Origin: Massilia sp. erpn
Lineage (GTDB): Bacteria > Pseudomonadota > Gammaproteobacteria > Burkholderiales > Burkholderiaceae_D
Direction of reading: 5' to 3'
Length of the DNA stretch: 64,000 bases
NCBI RefSeq assembly: GCF_024400215.1
Contig: NZ_CP053748.1
Coordinates: 2,046,001 to 2,110,000, forward strand
A model generated the notes under the pieces. The model worked only from the letters and a program-made list of their open reading frames with translations. It was not told the DNA's origin and searched no databases. Positions 52,713 through 62,800 of the stretch are shown here, one piece after another. The position numbers and the translations under genes are program-made. Each line of letters begins with the position of its first letter. The stretch's first letter is position 1.

Positions 52713-55310
52713 TCAGGAAATCAGATCGCTGGCGGCCATGGTGGCCGCTGTTTCGCCAGGCTGCAGCACATAGGCTGGGCTTCCGGGCGGTAGGGCCAGA
52801 TCGCCTTTCAGCAAGGCGGCGAAGACGGGTGCGGCGCTGCCCTCGCCCGTGACTGCGGCCGCACCGTCGCCTGCCCGCAGCCGCGCCAGGAAGTCCGCGT
52901 TGGACTCGCCTGCAAGCCGCGTGACGACGCAATCTTCATCGCCGCGCAGCCTGACCCGCTGGCCGCGCGCGGCCGCATGCAGCAGGGCCAGCTCATACAT
53001 GGAGGGCCGCACGCCGCTGGCGAAATACGCCATCAGCGCCGGACAGATCGCTGTGATGGCCGCATGCGAGGACTCGGCATTATTGAATTCGAACTCGCCT
53101 TTGGAGTAGACGTCGAGCCAATGCAGGCGCTGCTGCTCCAGATCGAGCACCAGGGGCAGGAAAATGCCGTTCTCGCCCTGCAGGTCGAATTTCAGCTGTA
53201 CCGTGCGCGGATCAAAGTGCGCGCCATGCTTATCGTCGCGCAGCATCAGGCCGGCGAAGGCATGCTCCAGCTCTTCAAAAGGCATGCCGCCATAATTGTT
53301 CACCACGGCGACGGCGTAGCGGATGCCTTCCTGGCGCGCCTGGCCGCACTCGATATCGACAAATTCGGTGGCGCCGTCCGGATGCCGCGCGCTGCGTAGG
53401 TCGCCCGCGCTGCTGGCAATGAGGTCGCCGTCCTTGCCGGTCAGCTTCAACTGGTAATAGGAGCAGACCCCCATATACGTCCAGGCCTCATCGTAAAAGG
53501 CGACCGACAGGTCAAGGTCGGTGGTGCGGCCGCCGCGCTGCGGCTCGCACCAGTGCAGGAACAGGCGCAGCGTTTTCGGGAATTCGAGATCGAGATCGAT
53601 GGCCGAACCGCGCGGCAGCTGGATCGCCGAACGGCTGGCCGTTCTTTCGTTGAACGGTGCCATGACCGCATCCAGCGTCTGGTCGATGATGAAATCGCGG
53701 TAATGCTCTTTTTGCGCGAAGCGGCGTAGCAGTTCGCCCTCCACCTGCGCCAGGGCGCGGCCGATCGTCGCCGGCGCCAGGGCGGGCCGCTGATCCGGGC
53801 CGAACACGCCCATGGCAGCTTTGCCCTTGGGCCAGTAGACGCGCGCGGCCGCCGGTGCTCCGCGTGTCGGCAGCAGCGCCGCCAGCGTCAGCAGCACAGG
53901 CGTCGCAAAGCGTTCCACCAAGCGCGCGAAGGTGGTCAGCAGCTGTTCTTCCGCACCGGCATCGCCGCTGGCGACGCGCAGGGCATGGTCGAAGCGGCGC
54001 GCCAGTTCGCCGGGGCGTTGCGACAACAGGCGCAGCATGCCGCTGGCGTCCTTTTGCTGGGTGCTTTGCTCCAGGCGCGCGTAGTAGCTGCGGAAGCGCG
54101 GCGCAGGCGTGCCGTCAGGGGCTTTTTTGCGCACGATGGCGAACGATTGCGCCACGCCGGGATAGCGCTTCTGGTATTCGTGCGGATGCAGGAATTCTCC
54201 CAGCCATACCCAATAGGAGCGGTGGCGCTGCATGTCTTCGGTGCGCGATTCGGCGGACAGGCTTTCCAGATAGGCGAGCAGGGCGCGCCGCAGCGGGCGG
54301 CCAAGCTTGGCCAGCTTGAAGCGCTTGACCTGATGCGCCACCGGCATGGTCGGGCGCTGCAGCCAGTAAGAGCCCGTGGTGAAGAAGGCCTGGTACTTGG
54401 CGATGGTGCGCAGCGTTGCGGTATCTCTTTCGAGGAAAATCGTCTGGCCCTGCAATGCGGGGTCCGCGCCGGAATAGGCTGCCAGCAGGCGCAGGATATC
54501 GGTGGCGCTGTTGAAATAGGGCGCTGCCGCCGCCATCACATGATCGGGTGCGAGGTGCTGCAGCAGGCTGCCGAACAGCAGGGCCACGTTTTCGCGCACT
54601 GGGATGGCGGATGGCACCCAATCGAGGATGGCGGCGCCGCGCTCGCGTATCAAGGCCTGGAAATCATCCTTGTCCACCGGCGACAAGGCTTGCTTGCGCT
54701 CGCAGAAGGAGACGAAGAGCGCCTGCGCGCTGGCCTCCAGCGATTCGCCCAGCGTCAGCAGCTTGAGCGGCGTGGCCACCACCTGCGGCGCCGTGGCGCG
54801 CGCCGGGGCGGGCAGGAAGAAGGGCGAGCCGGGATCGACCTGCCGCTCGCACACCGGGCAGGCCGAGTAATTGCTGCCGTCGAAACAGGCGCTGCACACC
54901 ACATGGCGGCAGGGGTTCAGCACATGCGTGGTATGGATTTGGCCGCAATGCAGGCAGGCTTGGTCTTCGGCCTGCATGAAGTGGCTCAGCACCTTGCGGC
55001 ACCACAGGTCGAAGGTATTGTCCGGCACGTCCTCAGGGAAGCGGCGGAACAGGGGCTGGTGGCGGCGCTGGCCGCCGACCGCGGTCTGCAGCGTGGCCAG
55101 TATATGCTGCTGCAAGGCGCCCAGCTGCGCTGCCGTGCCGGTGCTCAGGCGCGCGCGCAGCTGCGTCGAGATGGCGTAGCCGATCTGCGCCAGGTTGATT
55201 TCAAATGCCTCCAGATGCGAGTCTGGCAGACGGCCGTTCCCCGCCGCGGCGAAGACCTGGGCCTGGCGGCGTAGCAGTATCGCTGCGCTGGCGGGAAAGT
55301 TTGCTTGCAT
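52713..55310 (-). CDS. RING-finger protein with TerD-like C-terminal region (MXAN_6230/SCO0854-type)
   Basis: An 865-residue cytoplasmic protein. Residues about 120-165 contain a full C3HC4 RING pattern: C-x2-C (CLHC), then C-x-H-x2-C-x2-C (CRHVVCSAC), then C-x2-C (CPVC). The C-terminal half contains a TerD-like beta-sandwich segment (AIDLDLEF, RTTDLDLSVAFYDEAW, YAVAVVNNYGGMPFEEL). NCBI uses the name MXAN_6230/SCO0854 family RING domain-containing protein for bacterial proteins like this, as I recall it. RING fingers recruit ubiquitin-conjugating enzymes in eukaryotes; no such genes are seen here. Start chosen at an ATG that removes an atypical leader. Confidence 0.78.
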   Translation of the reverse strand: MQANFPASAAILLRRQAQVFAAAGNGRLPDSHLEAFEINLAQIGYAISTQLRARLSTGTAAQLGALQQHILATLQTAVGGQRRHQPLFRRFPEDVPDNTFDLWCRKVLSHFMQAEDQACLHCGQIHTTHVLNPCRHVVCSACFDGSNYSACPVCERQVDPGSPFFLPAPARATAPQVVATPLKLLTLGESLEASAQALFVSFCERKQALSPVDKDDFQALIRERGAAILDWVPSAIPVRENVALLFGSLLQHLAPDHVMAAAAPYFNSATDILRLLAAYSGADPALQGQTIFLERDTATLRTIAKYQAFFTTGSYWLQRPTMPVAHQVKRFKLAKLGRPLRRALLAYLESLSAESRTEDMQRHRSYWVWLGEFLHPHEYQKRYPGVAQSFAIVRKKAPDGTPAPRFRSYYARLEQSTQQKDASGMLRLLSQRPGELARRFDHALRVASGDAGAEEQLLTTFARLVERFATPVLLTLAALLPTRGAPAAARVYWPKGKAAMGVFGPDQRPALAPATIGRALAQVEGELLRRFAQKEHYRDFIIDQTLDAVMAPFNERTASRSAIQLPRGSAIDLDLEFPKTLRLFLHWCEPQRGGRTTDLDLSVAFYDEAWTYMGVCSYYQLKLTGKDGDLIASSAGDLRSARHPDGATEFVDIECGQARQEGIRYAVAVVNNYGGMPFEELEHAFAGLMLRDDKHGAHFDPRTVQLKFDLQGENGIFLPLVLDLEQQRLHWLDVYSKGEFEFNNAESSHAAITAICPALMAYFASGVRPSMYELALLHAAARGQRVRLRGDEDCVVTRLAGESNADFLARLRAGDGAAAVTGEGSAAPVFAALLKGDLALPPGSPAYVLQPGETAATMAASDLIS

Positions 55311-55615
55311 GGGGTCATCCTGGCTGGGCAAAAAGAAAAGCGGAGGATGGCATAGCCATCGTCCGCGCATGAGGTGAGAAGGAAAGCGGCCAGACTGAAT
55401 TGGAGTAGAAGGAAGTCCGGCCTAAGCCTTCTCGGATGCAATCGTAACCCATCTTGCCTGCATCGCTCAAGCCGTTTTCATTATTTGGCAAGTACTTTTA
55501 TGTAGATGAGATGCCGACAATTTAGCGACAAACTCGCCGCTAGCGCGACCTATATTGGTTGGGCGCCTCGGTTCCAAGCCAGGGGCGCGAAGATCCACTT
55601 AAAAAAGGAAGGCCT
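55311..55615. other. Intergenic region before protease cluster
   Basis: 305 bases with no recognised gene. A promoter for the four-gene cluster is expected here; a TATATTGG string near 55551 is a weak -10 candidate. Confidence 0.45.
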
Positions 55616-55885
55616 ATGCAGATCGTCGTGCAGCTCGAAGCAGGGACGGCGCGTCGTTTCCAGCAGCAAAGGGGCGAGGCGGCGGCAAGCGAGCTGGCGC
55701 AGGTGCTGGCCCAATCGGGCCTGACCCTGCAAGCGCTGCATCCGGGCAGCAGCGACCCTGTGCTTTCAGGCTTCTTCCACATTGATGTTCAGGATCAGGA
55801 TAGCGCCACGCGCGTGATCGAACGCCTCTTGCAGATAAGGGGCGTGGAGGCAGCGTACCTCAAGCCGCGCGACGAGGCGCCCTGA
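55616..55885 (+). CDS. Small propeptide/inhibitor I9-like protein
   Basis: An 89-residue protein, first of a four-gene cluster. Its last 40 residues (FFHIDVQDQDSATRVIERLL then GVEAAYLKPRDEAP) resemble the propeptide of the protease that follows, which has MVSAAYVKPPAELA at the same place. In subtilases this domain inhibits and folds the enzyme. A free-standing copy may act in trans as chaperone or inhibitor. AAGGAAGG precedes the ATG. No signal peptide. Confidence 0.68.
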   Translation: MQIVVQLEAGTARRFQQQRGEAAASELAQVLAQSGLTLQALHPGSSDPVLSGFFHIDVQDQDSATRVIERLLQIRGVEAAYLKPRDEAP

Positions 55886-55921
55886 AAGAAACCGCAGCAA
55901 GCAATCCAAGGAGGATGTGCG

Positions 55922-57712
55922 ATGCAAAAGAACCGTGTTTTTCCCGCCGGGCAGCGTCCTGCCGGGCAGCGGCCGGGCGATCCGCCCGGCGGCGACGGCG
56001 CTTTCCCGCCGGGACCGAGCAGCGAATGGGAGTTGATCGTGGTGGCGGAGCCGGGCTACGGCCTGCGCTCGAAGCGCGATGGTGTCGAGTCGGCGTCGGG
56101 GGCCGACGTGGCGCCGCTGGCGCGTCTGCTGGAAGCGGAGCAGATCGTGCTGGAGCCGCTGTTCGGCAATGAGGACCGGCTGCGCCGCGAGAAGCAGGCG
56201 GCGCCGGCTGTCGATGGCGCCGAACTGCCGGACCTGTCGGTGTTCTATCGCGTGGAAGCGGCGCCCGATCGCATGGCGGAACTGGCCAGGCAGCTGGCGC
56301 AGCAGCCCATGGTCAGCGCCGCGTATGTGAAGCCACCAGCCGAGCTGGCGCACGCGGCGCGCGACGTGGAGTGGGAGGCGCTGAACTCCATGACGCCCGA
56401 TATCCAGGATGCGCCGCCCGTCACCGCCGACTTCACCAGCCGCCAGGGTTATCTGGATGCGGCGCCCGGCGGCATCGACGCGCGCTATGCCTGGACCCAG
56501 GGCGGCGGCGGTGGCAGCGGCGTGCGCGTCATCGATCTGGAATGGGGCTGGCGCTTCAGCCATGAAGACCTGATCCAGAACCAGGGCGGCATCGTCGGCG
56601 GCACCGGCTCCAGCGACACCAACCACGGCACCGCCGTGCTGGGCGAGATCAGCGGCGACCGCAACGGCATCGGCATCACCGGCATCGCGCCGGAGGCCGT
56701 GATCAGCGCCGTGGCCTTCTCCATGCCGACGGCAACGGCCATCCGTGACGCGGCCGACCGCCTGCGTCCGGGCGACATCATGCTGCTGGAAATCCACCGG
56801 CCCGGCCCGCGCTACGCCTTCGCTGGCCGCGCCGATCAGCTGGGCTATATCGCCGTCGAATGGTGGCCCGACGATTTCGCCGCGATCCGCTATGCCAGCA
56901 GCAAGGGCATCATCGTGGTGGAGGCGGCGGGCAACGGCGCCGAGAATCTGGACGATGGCTTGTACAACACGCGCCCCGCCGGCTTCCCCGCCACCTGGAC
57001 CAATCCCTTCAACCGCGCCAATCCGCAGTGCGGCGCCGTGGTGGTGGGGGCGGGCGCGCCGCCGCCGGGCACGCATGGCAACGACCATGGGCCGGACCGC
57101 TCGCGCCTGGGCTTCTCCAACTTCGGCGCCTGCATCGACGCCCAGGGCTGGGGCCGTGAAGTGACCACCACCGGTTATGGCGACCTGCAGGGCGGTGCCA
57201 ATGCAGACCTGTGGTACACCGACCATTTCAGTGGCACCTCAAGCGCATCGCCCATCGTGGTGGGTGCGCTGGCCTGCACCCAGGGCGTGCTGCGCGCGCG
57301 CGGCCGCATTCCGCTGTCGCCGGCGCGGGCGCGCGATGTGCTGCGCAGCACCGGCTCGCCGCAGCAGGACGCGCCGGGCCGTCCGGCTACCCAGCGCATC
57401 GGCAACCGTCCCAATCTGCGCCAGATCCTGGCGGCCGTCACGGCGCCCGTTGCACCCTGGGTCGGCGTGCAGTTCCGCGGCAATGTGCCGGCGGGTGCCA
57501 GCCGCCGCTGGTTCACCTACAACTGGCCGGCGCACTGGCATGTGCTGTGGACGGTGATCCCGACCACGCCGCGTCCCGGCGCACCGCAGATCAAGTGGCA
57601 GGTGCAGGTGGAGCGCGCCTCCGATGCTTACATCACCTATTGGATCACCATCACCAATGTCAGCGCCGCGCCCTGCGATATCGAAGCGCGCTACGCGGTA
57701 CTGGGCTGGTAA
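55922..57712 (+). CDS. S8 subtilisin-like protease without signal peptide
   Basis: A 596-residue protease. A Gly/Pro-rich N-terminus (PAGQRPGDPPGGDG) lacks a signal peptide. A propeptide-like region with VEAAPDRMAELARQLAQQPMV and AAYVKPPAE lies near 110-140. The S8 catalytic domain (about 165-500) has Asp in VRVIDLEWGW, His in NHGTAVLGE and Ser in SGTSSASPIVVGA; the Asn of the oxyanion hole is in EAAGNGAEN. The last 82 residues form a module (GVQFRGNVPAGASRRWFTY) repeated by the next gene. Export may use a leaderless route, or it acts inside the cell. AGGAGG precedes the ATG. Confidence 0.87.
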   Translation: MQKNRVFPAGQRPAGQRPGDPPGGDGAFPPGPSSEWELIVVAEPGYGLRSKRDGVESASGADVAPLARLLEAEQIVLEPLFGNEDRLRREKQAAPAVDGAELPDLSVFYRVEAAPDRMAELARQLAQQPMVSAAYVKPPAELAHAARDVEWEALNSMTPDIQDAPPVTADFTSRQGYLDAAPGGIDARYAWTQGGGGGSGVRVIDLEWGWRFSHEDLIQNQGGIVGGTGSSDTNHGTAVLGEISGDRNGIGITGIAPEAVISAVAFSMPTATAIRDAADRLRPGDIMLLEIHRPGPRYAFAGRADQLGYIAVEWWPDDFAAIRYASSKGIIVVEAAGNGAENLDDGLYNTRPAGFPATWTNPFNRANPQCGAVVVGAGAPPPGTHGNDHGPDRSRLGFSNFGACIDAQGWGREVTTTGYGDLQGGANADLWYTDHFSGTSSASPIVVGALACTQGVLRARGRIPLSPARARDVLRSTGSPQQDAPGRPATQRIGNRPNLRQILAAVTAPVAPWVGVQFRGNVPAGASRRWFTYNWPAHWHVLWTVIPTTPRPGAPQIKWQVQVERASDAYITYWITITNVSAAPCDIEARYAVLGW

Positions 57713-57732
57713 AACGTCAAGGAGAACAGATC

Positions 57733-57987
57733 ATGAGAGTTGGAGTGCAATTTACCGGTTCGGTCCCCGCTGGCGCCACGCGCCGTTGGTTCACTTTTAA
57801 CTGGCCGCAGGGCTGGCATGTGGCGTGGAATGTGGTGTCCACTTCGCCGCGTCCCGGTTCACCGCAGATCGACTGGGATGTGGAGGTTGAGCGGGCCGAC
57901 GCCAACAACCTGACGTACTGGATCAGCGTGCGCAACGTCACGCCTGATGCGGTGAATATCGAAGCGCGTTACGCGGTACTGAACTGA
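57733..57987 (+). CDS. Stand-alone copy of the subtilase C-terminal module
   Basis: An 84-residue protein highly similar over its full length to the C-terminal 82 residues of the preceding protease: GVQFTGSVPAGATRRWFTF against GVQFRGNVPAGASRRWFTY, and ending IEARYAVLN against IEARYAVLGW. It is a beta-rich module, possibly for oligomerisation or binding. AAGGAG precedes the ATG, which starts 20 bases after the protease stop. Arose by tandem duplication. Confidence 0.8.
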   Translation: MRVGVQFTGSVPAGATRRWFTFNWPQGWHVAWNVVSTSPRPGSPQIDWDVEVERADANNLTYWISVRNVTPDAVNIEARYAVLN

Positions 57988-57998
57988 AAGGGGGAGAT

Positions 57999-58331
57999 AT
58001 GCGTATCGTGATCGAGACCGACGAACAGTCCGGCGCTGCCGGCAGCCGCGCCGCGTCGCGCGTGGTGACGGACGACGCTGCCGTCCAGGGTGCCGCCGGC
58101 AACGAGCCAGGGCGTGGCGCAACGGCCACCGATGCCGGTCCGCCATCGGCCCAGCTGCTGCAGGCGATTGGCGAAGCGGGCGCCTTGCCGCTGGCGCAGG
58201 GCGGTGGGCGCGACGGCGTGGATGGCGGCGGCCCGCCGCTGGAGCTGGTGCAAGCCTTGCGCCGCGTGCCGTCCGACGCCAGCAGCAGGACGCCGGAGGG
58301 CGACGGCAACGGCGGCGGCGCGCCGCAGTAA
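57999..58331 (+). CDS. Disordered small protein closing the protease cluster
   Basis: A 110-residue low-complexity protein rich in Gly, Ala, Asp and Arg, starting MRIVIETDEQSG, with one short hydrophobic helix (about 52-65, AQLLQAIGEAGALPL). GGGGGAG precedes its ATG, 11 bases after the previous stop, so it is probably translated. The fold cannot be predicted and no family is known to me; it may be a protease substrate or regulator. Confidence 0.6.
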   Translation: MRIVIETDEQSGAAGSRAASRVVTDDAAVQGAAGNEPGRGATATDAGPPSAQLLQAIGEAGALPLAQGGGRDGVDGGGPPLELVQALRRVPSDASSRTPEGDGNGGGAPQ

Positions 58332-58363
58332 GACTTGCACGCCCGGTTTGCGCCAAATCAAAC

Positions 58364-58459
58364 AATGTCCCACCCTGGTGTCAGGCACCAGAACCGGACA
58401 TTCTTTGAGATTGATCAAGAAATGTCCCACCGTGGTGCCTGACACTAGGGTGGGACATT
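58364..58459. repeat. Inverted pair of 39-nt palindromes (copy C)
   Basis: Palindromes at 58364-58402 and 58421-58459, same order and orientation as copies A (4791) and B (16252), separated by 18 bases containing TTGATCAA. It lies 32 bases after the protease cluster, where it may act as a transcript end. Confidence 0.9.
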
Positions 58460-58587
58460 TTTTGCGTTAGGTCAAACGGGGACGGGGGGGAAACGCGAGT
58501 AGTGGAGTGGGAAAAGTGGGATGGGATGGCTTTGCCCTTCCTGGCAGCTTACTCCAGCAGGGTGGCCTTGGATGCGAGTTTTCGGAC

Positions 58588-58633
58588 TGAGTAATTGCTC
58601 ATATTATTTGCACTCAATCTGAGCGATAGCTCA
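58588..58633. promoter_or_regulatory. Twin operator-like palindromes upstream of RND genes
   Basis: TGAGTAATTGCTCA (58588-58601) and TGAGCGATAGCTCA (58620-58633) share the form TGAGYRATWGCTCA-like, are 32 bp centre to centre (about three helical turns) and end 25 bases before the adaptor start. This fits a dimeric repressor, as is common for RND operons; the regulator gene is not in the window. Confidence 0.6.
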
Positions 58634-58658
58634 CATTTACTCGTCCGAGGGAAATCCA

Positions 58659-59834
58659 ATGTTCAAAGAGAGAATTGCCGTGTCGGCAGCGCTGCTACCG
58701 TTGGCGGCCTTGCTGACGGCTTGTGTGCCGGCGGGGAATGCCGCGTCCGGTCCGCCGCCGCTGCCCGTGGTGGGCGTGGCCCATCCAGCGAGCGCGCTGG
58801 TGGGCGAGCGTCTGGAATACACCGGCCGTATCGAGCCGGCGCAGCGCGTGGAAGTGCGTTCGCGCGTGGCGGGCTATCTGGCGGCCATCAAATTTCGTGA
58901 TGGCCAGGTGGTGAAACAGGGTGATCCCCTGTTCGTCATCGATCAGCGGCCGTTTTTGGCGGCGCGCGACCGCACGCGGGCCGGTCTGGCCCAGGCCAAG
59001 GCACGCCAGACCCTGGCGGCGGCCCAGTTGCAGCGCCTGATGCGTACCCATGAAACCGGGGCCAGCAGCGCGGAGGAACTGGACCGCGCGCGCGCCGAGG
59101 CGGAGGGCGCGCAGGCGGCGGTCATGATGGCGCAGGCCGAATTGCGCAATGCGGAGCTGGAGCTGGAGTTCAGCACCATCACGGCGCCCATCAGCGGCAA
59201 GCTGTCCGACCGCCGCGCCGATGTGGGGAATTATGTCGCGGGCGGCGCGGCCCAGGGCGGAGCGCTGACCACCATCGTCTCGCTCAGCCCCGTGCGCGTG
59301 ACGGTGGACATCACCGAGGCCGACTTCCAGCGTTTGCGTCGCCAGCCGCGCCTGCCGGAGCAGGTGCAGCTGCAGTTCGATGGTGCGTCCGCGCCGCTGC
59401 GCGCCGATATCGACTTTATCGACAATGAGGCGAGCAGCAAATCGGGCACGGTGCGCGTGCGCGCCAGCCTGCCGAATCTCGATCATGCACTGTTGCCCGG
59501 CTATTTCGCGCGCGTCAGCATTGCAGCGACCGAGCCGCAGCCTAGGCTGACCGTGCCCGACGCGGCGATCCAGAGCGAGCCGTTGCGCAAGCTGGTGCTG
59601 GTGGTCGATGCCGAGGGCAAGGTGGCGCCGCGCGCCGTGCAGCTGGGTGGGCTGGTCGGCGCGCAGCGCGTGGTGCTGGCCGGACTCAGTGCGCAGGATC
59701 AGGTGATCGTCAGCGGCGCGCAGCGCGTCAAGCCGGGTGAGCGGGTGCAACTGGCGCCGGCAGCTGGTGCGAAGCCGGCGCCGGCCGGCGGCGCCGGCGT
59801 CAGCGCGGCGGCCGCGCGCGGCAAGGGAGCATAG
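58659..59834 (+). CDS. RND efflux periplasmic adaptor (AcrA/MexE-like lipoprotein)
   Basis: A 391-residue periplasmic adaptor that links the RND pump with the outer-membrane channel. The N-terminus has a lipobox (LLTACV, lipidated Cys near residue 22). The biotinyl-lipoyl-like part (VRSRVAGYLAAIKFRDGQVVKQGDPLFVID in pieces) is followed by a coiled-coil hairpin (about 95-165), beta-barrel and membrane-proximal domains (GARVQLAP-type end). First gene of a three-gene operon; AGGGAAATCC precedes the ATG. Two operator-like palindromes lie upstream. Confidence 0.93.
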   Translation: MFKERIAVSAALLPLAALLTACVPAGNAASGPPPLPVVGVAHPASALVGERLEYTGRIEPAQRVEVRSRVAGYLAAIKFRDGQVVKQGDPLFVIDQRPFLAARDRTRAGLAQAKARQTLAAAQLQRLMRTHETGASSAEELDRARAEAEGAQAAVMMAQAELRNAELELEFSTITAPISGKLSDRRADVGNYVAGGAAQGGALTTIVSLSPVRVTVDITEADFQRLRRQPRLPEQVQLQFDGASAPLRADIDFIDNEASSKSGTVRVRASLPNLDHALLPGYFARVSIAATEPQPRLTVPDAAIQSEPLRKLVLVVDAEGKVAPRAVQLGGLVGAQRVVLAGLSAQDQVIVSGAQRVKPGERVQLAPAAGAKPAPAGGAGVSAAAARGKGA

Positions 59835-59838
59835 GCAG

Positions 59839-62800
59839 ATGCGCTTCTCCCATTTCTTTATCCAGCGTCCCGTCTTCGCGGCGGTGCTGTCGATTCTGCT
59901 GACGCTGATCGGCGCGGTGGCGGCCTTCAAGCTGCCGATTTCGGAGTTCCCCGAAATCGTGCCGCCCACCGTCACCATCAAGGCCACTTATCCGGGCGCT
60001 TCGGCGCAGGAGATTGCCGATACCGTGGCCGCTCCCATCGAGCAGGAATTGAACGGGGTGGATGGCATGCTGTATCTGTCCTCGCAGTCGGTGGGCGACG
60101 GCAAGCTGGCCATCAGTGCCGTTTTCCGACCCGGCACCAATGTGGACGAGGCCCAATCCCTGGTGCAGAACCGGGTGGCGATCGCCGAGCCGCATCTGCC
60201 GGAGGAGGTCCGGCGCCTTGGCGTGGCGGTGAAAAAATCCTCGCCCGACCTGATGATGGTGGTGTACTTCGTCTCGCCCAAGGGCACGCACGACCAGCAG
60301 TTCATCTCCAACTATGTGAGCGCGAACGTGAAGGACACGCTGGCGCGGCTGGATGGCATTGGCGACTTGTACACCCGCGGCGCGCGCGATTTCTCGATGC
60401 GCGTCTGGCTCGATCCGGCCAAGGTGGCGGCGGTCGGCATGACCGCGCCGGAAGTGGTGGCGGCCATCCGCCGCGCCAATGTGCAGGTGGCGGCGGGCGT
60501 GCTGAACCAGCCGCCCGGCACCGGCGAAGGCGCTTACCAGATGCAGGTGCAGACCCAGGGTCGCCTGCGCAGCGTGGAGGAGTTCCAGTCCATCGTCATC
60601 GCGCCCAGCGCCAATGGCGGCGGCGTGGTGCGCCTGCGTGACGTGGCGCGGGTGGAGGCTGGAGCGCTCGACTATACCGAGAACGGCTTTGTCGACGACC
60701 AGACCGCGGTCGCCATCGGCGTCAGCCAGAAGCCCGGTTCCAACGCGCTGGCCACGGCCGACCGCGTGATCGCCCAGCTGGAACAGCTCAAGCAGAAGTT
60801 CCCGGAAGACTTCAGCTACCACGCTTACTACAACCCGACAAAATTCATCCGCGCCTCCATCGAGAAAGTGCGCGACACCATTTTCGAAGCCGTGCTGCTG
60901 GTCTGCCTGGCCGTGCTGCTCTTCCTCGGTTCCTGGCGCGCGGCGCTGATCCCGATTCTCGCCATCCCGGTTTCGCTGGTCGGCACCTTCGCGCTGATGG
61001 CAGGCATGGGCTATACCCTCAACACCCTCTCATTATTCGGGCTGGTGCTGGCCATCGGCATTGTGGTCGACGATGCCATCGTGGTGGTGGAAAACGTGGA
61101 GCGCCATATCGAACATGGCCTCTCGCCATTCGAGGCGGCGCGGCGCAGCATGAACGAGGTGGGCTTCGCCCTGATCGCCATTGCGCTGGTGCTGGTGGCG
61201 GTGTTCGTGCCGACCGCCTTCATCAACGGCATCTCGGGCATGTTCTACCGCCAGTTCGCGGTGACGATTGCTGCTTCCACCGTGATCTCGGCGCTGGTGT
61301 CGCTGACCTTGTCGCCGGCGCTGGCCGCCGTGCTGCTCAAGCCGCGTGACGCGGCCTATGCGGCCAGCCTGGCGGGACGCTGGATGGCGGGCTTCGACCG
61401 CGTCTTCGGCCGACTCTCGGCCGGTTATGAAAGCCTGACCGGTTTCACCCTGTCGCGCCGCTGGCTGATGCTGCCGCTGTACCTGCTGCTGGTGGCGTTG
61501 ACGGTGTGGCGCTTTGGCGCGACGCCGACCGGTTTCGTGCCGCAGCTGGACCGCGGTTATGCCATCGTATCGATCCAGTTGCCGCCGGGCTCCACGCTGA
61601 CGCGCACCACCGAAGTGGTGCATGACGCGGCGCAGCGTCTGCTCAAGCAGCCGGGCATCGCGCATACCTCGGCCTTCGCCGGCACCGATGGCGCCACCTT
61701 CACCTCGGCGCCGAATGCGGCTGTGATCTTTGCCGTGTTCAAGGAGTTCGACGAGCGTGGCCGCGAGCATCTGGACGGTCCCGCCATGCTGGCTGCCATG
61801 CGCAAGACGCTGGCGCCGATCAGTAGCGCGCGCGTGCAGGTGATTCCGCCGCCGGCCGTGCCGGGCATCGGCACCGGCGGCGGCTTCAAGCTGCTGATCC
61901 GCGACGTCAACGGCCAGGGACCGCAAGCCTTGCAGGCCGTGGCGCGCGAGATGGTGGGGGCCGCCTCCAAGCTGCCTTCGGTGGCGAACGCCTTCACGCC
62001 GTATAACGCGTTGACGCCGCAGCTGAAAGTCGATGTGGACCGCACCCGCGCCGAGATGCTGGGGCTGACCATGGACCGCATCAACGAAACCATGCAGAGC
62101 TATCTGGGTTCGGTCTTTGTCAACGATATGAATCTGATGGGCCGCGTGTGGCGCGTGACGGCGCAGGCCGACGCGCCTTACCGCCGCACGCCGCAAGACC
62201 TGGCGGCGCTCAAGACGCGGGCCTCGAACGGGGCCATGGTGCCGCTGGGCAGCGTGGCCAGCTTCAGCGAAAGCACGGCGCCGTTCCGCGTGCCGCGCTA
62301 CAACCTGCATCCGGTGGCGGAAATCCAGGGCGCGACCAAGCCGGGCTTCTCCTCGGGCCAGACGATTGCCGCGATGGAGGAGCTGATGCAGGCGCGCCTG
62401 CCGGCCGGCTTCGATTACGAATGGACCGAGCTGGCCTTGCAGGAGAAGGAAGCGGGCGGCTCCACCCTGGTGGCGCTGGCCTTGGCCGTGGTCTTCGTCT
62501 ACCTGCTGCTGGCAGCCCTGTTCGAAAGCTGGCTGCTGCCGCTGTCGGTGGTGCTGATCGTGCCGATGTGCGTGCTGGCGGCGCTGCTGGGCGTGTCCTG
62601 GCGCGGGCTGGACAACAATGTGCTGACCCAGATCGGCATCGTGGTGCTGATCGGCCTCGCGGCCAAGAACGCCATCCTGATCGTGGAGTTCGCGCGCCAG
62701 GCCCATGCCGACGGCGCCAGCGCGGCGCAGGCGGCGGTCATGGCGGCGCGCACCCGTCTGCGGCCGATCCTGATGACGTCCCTGGCCTTCCTGATGGGCG

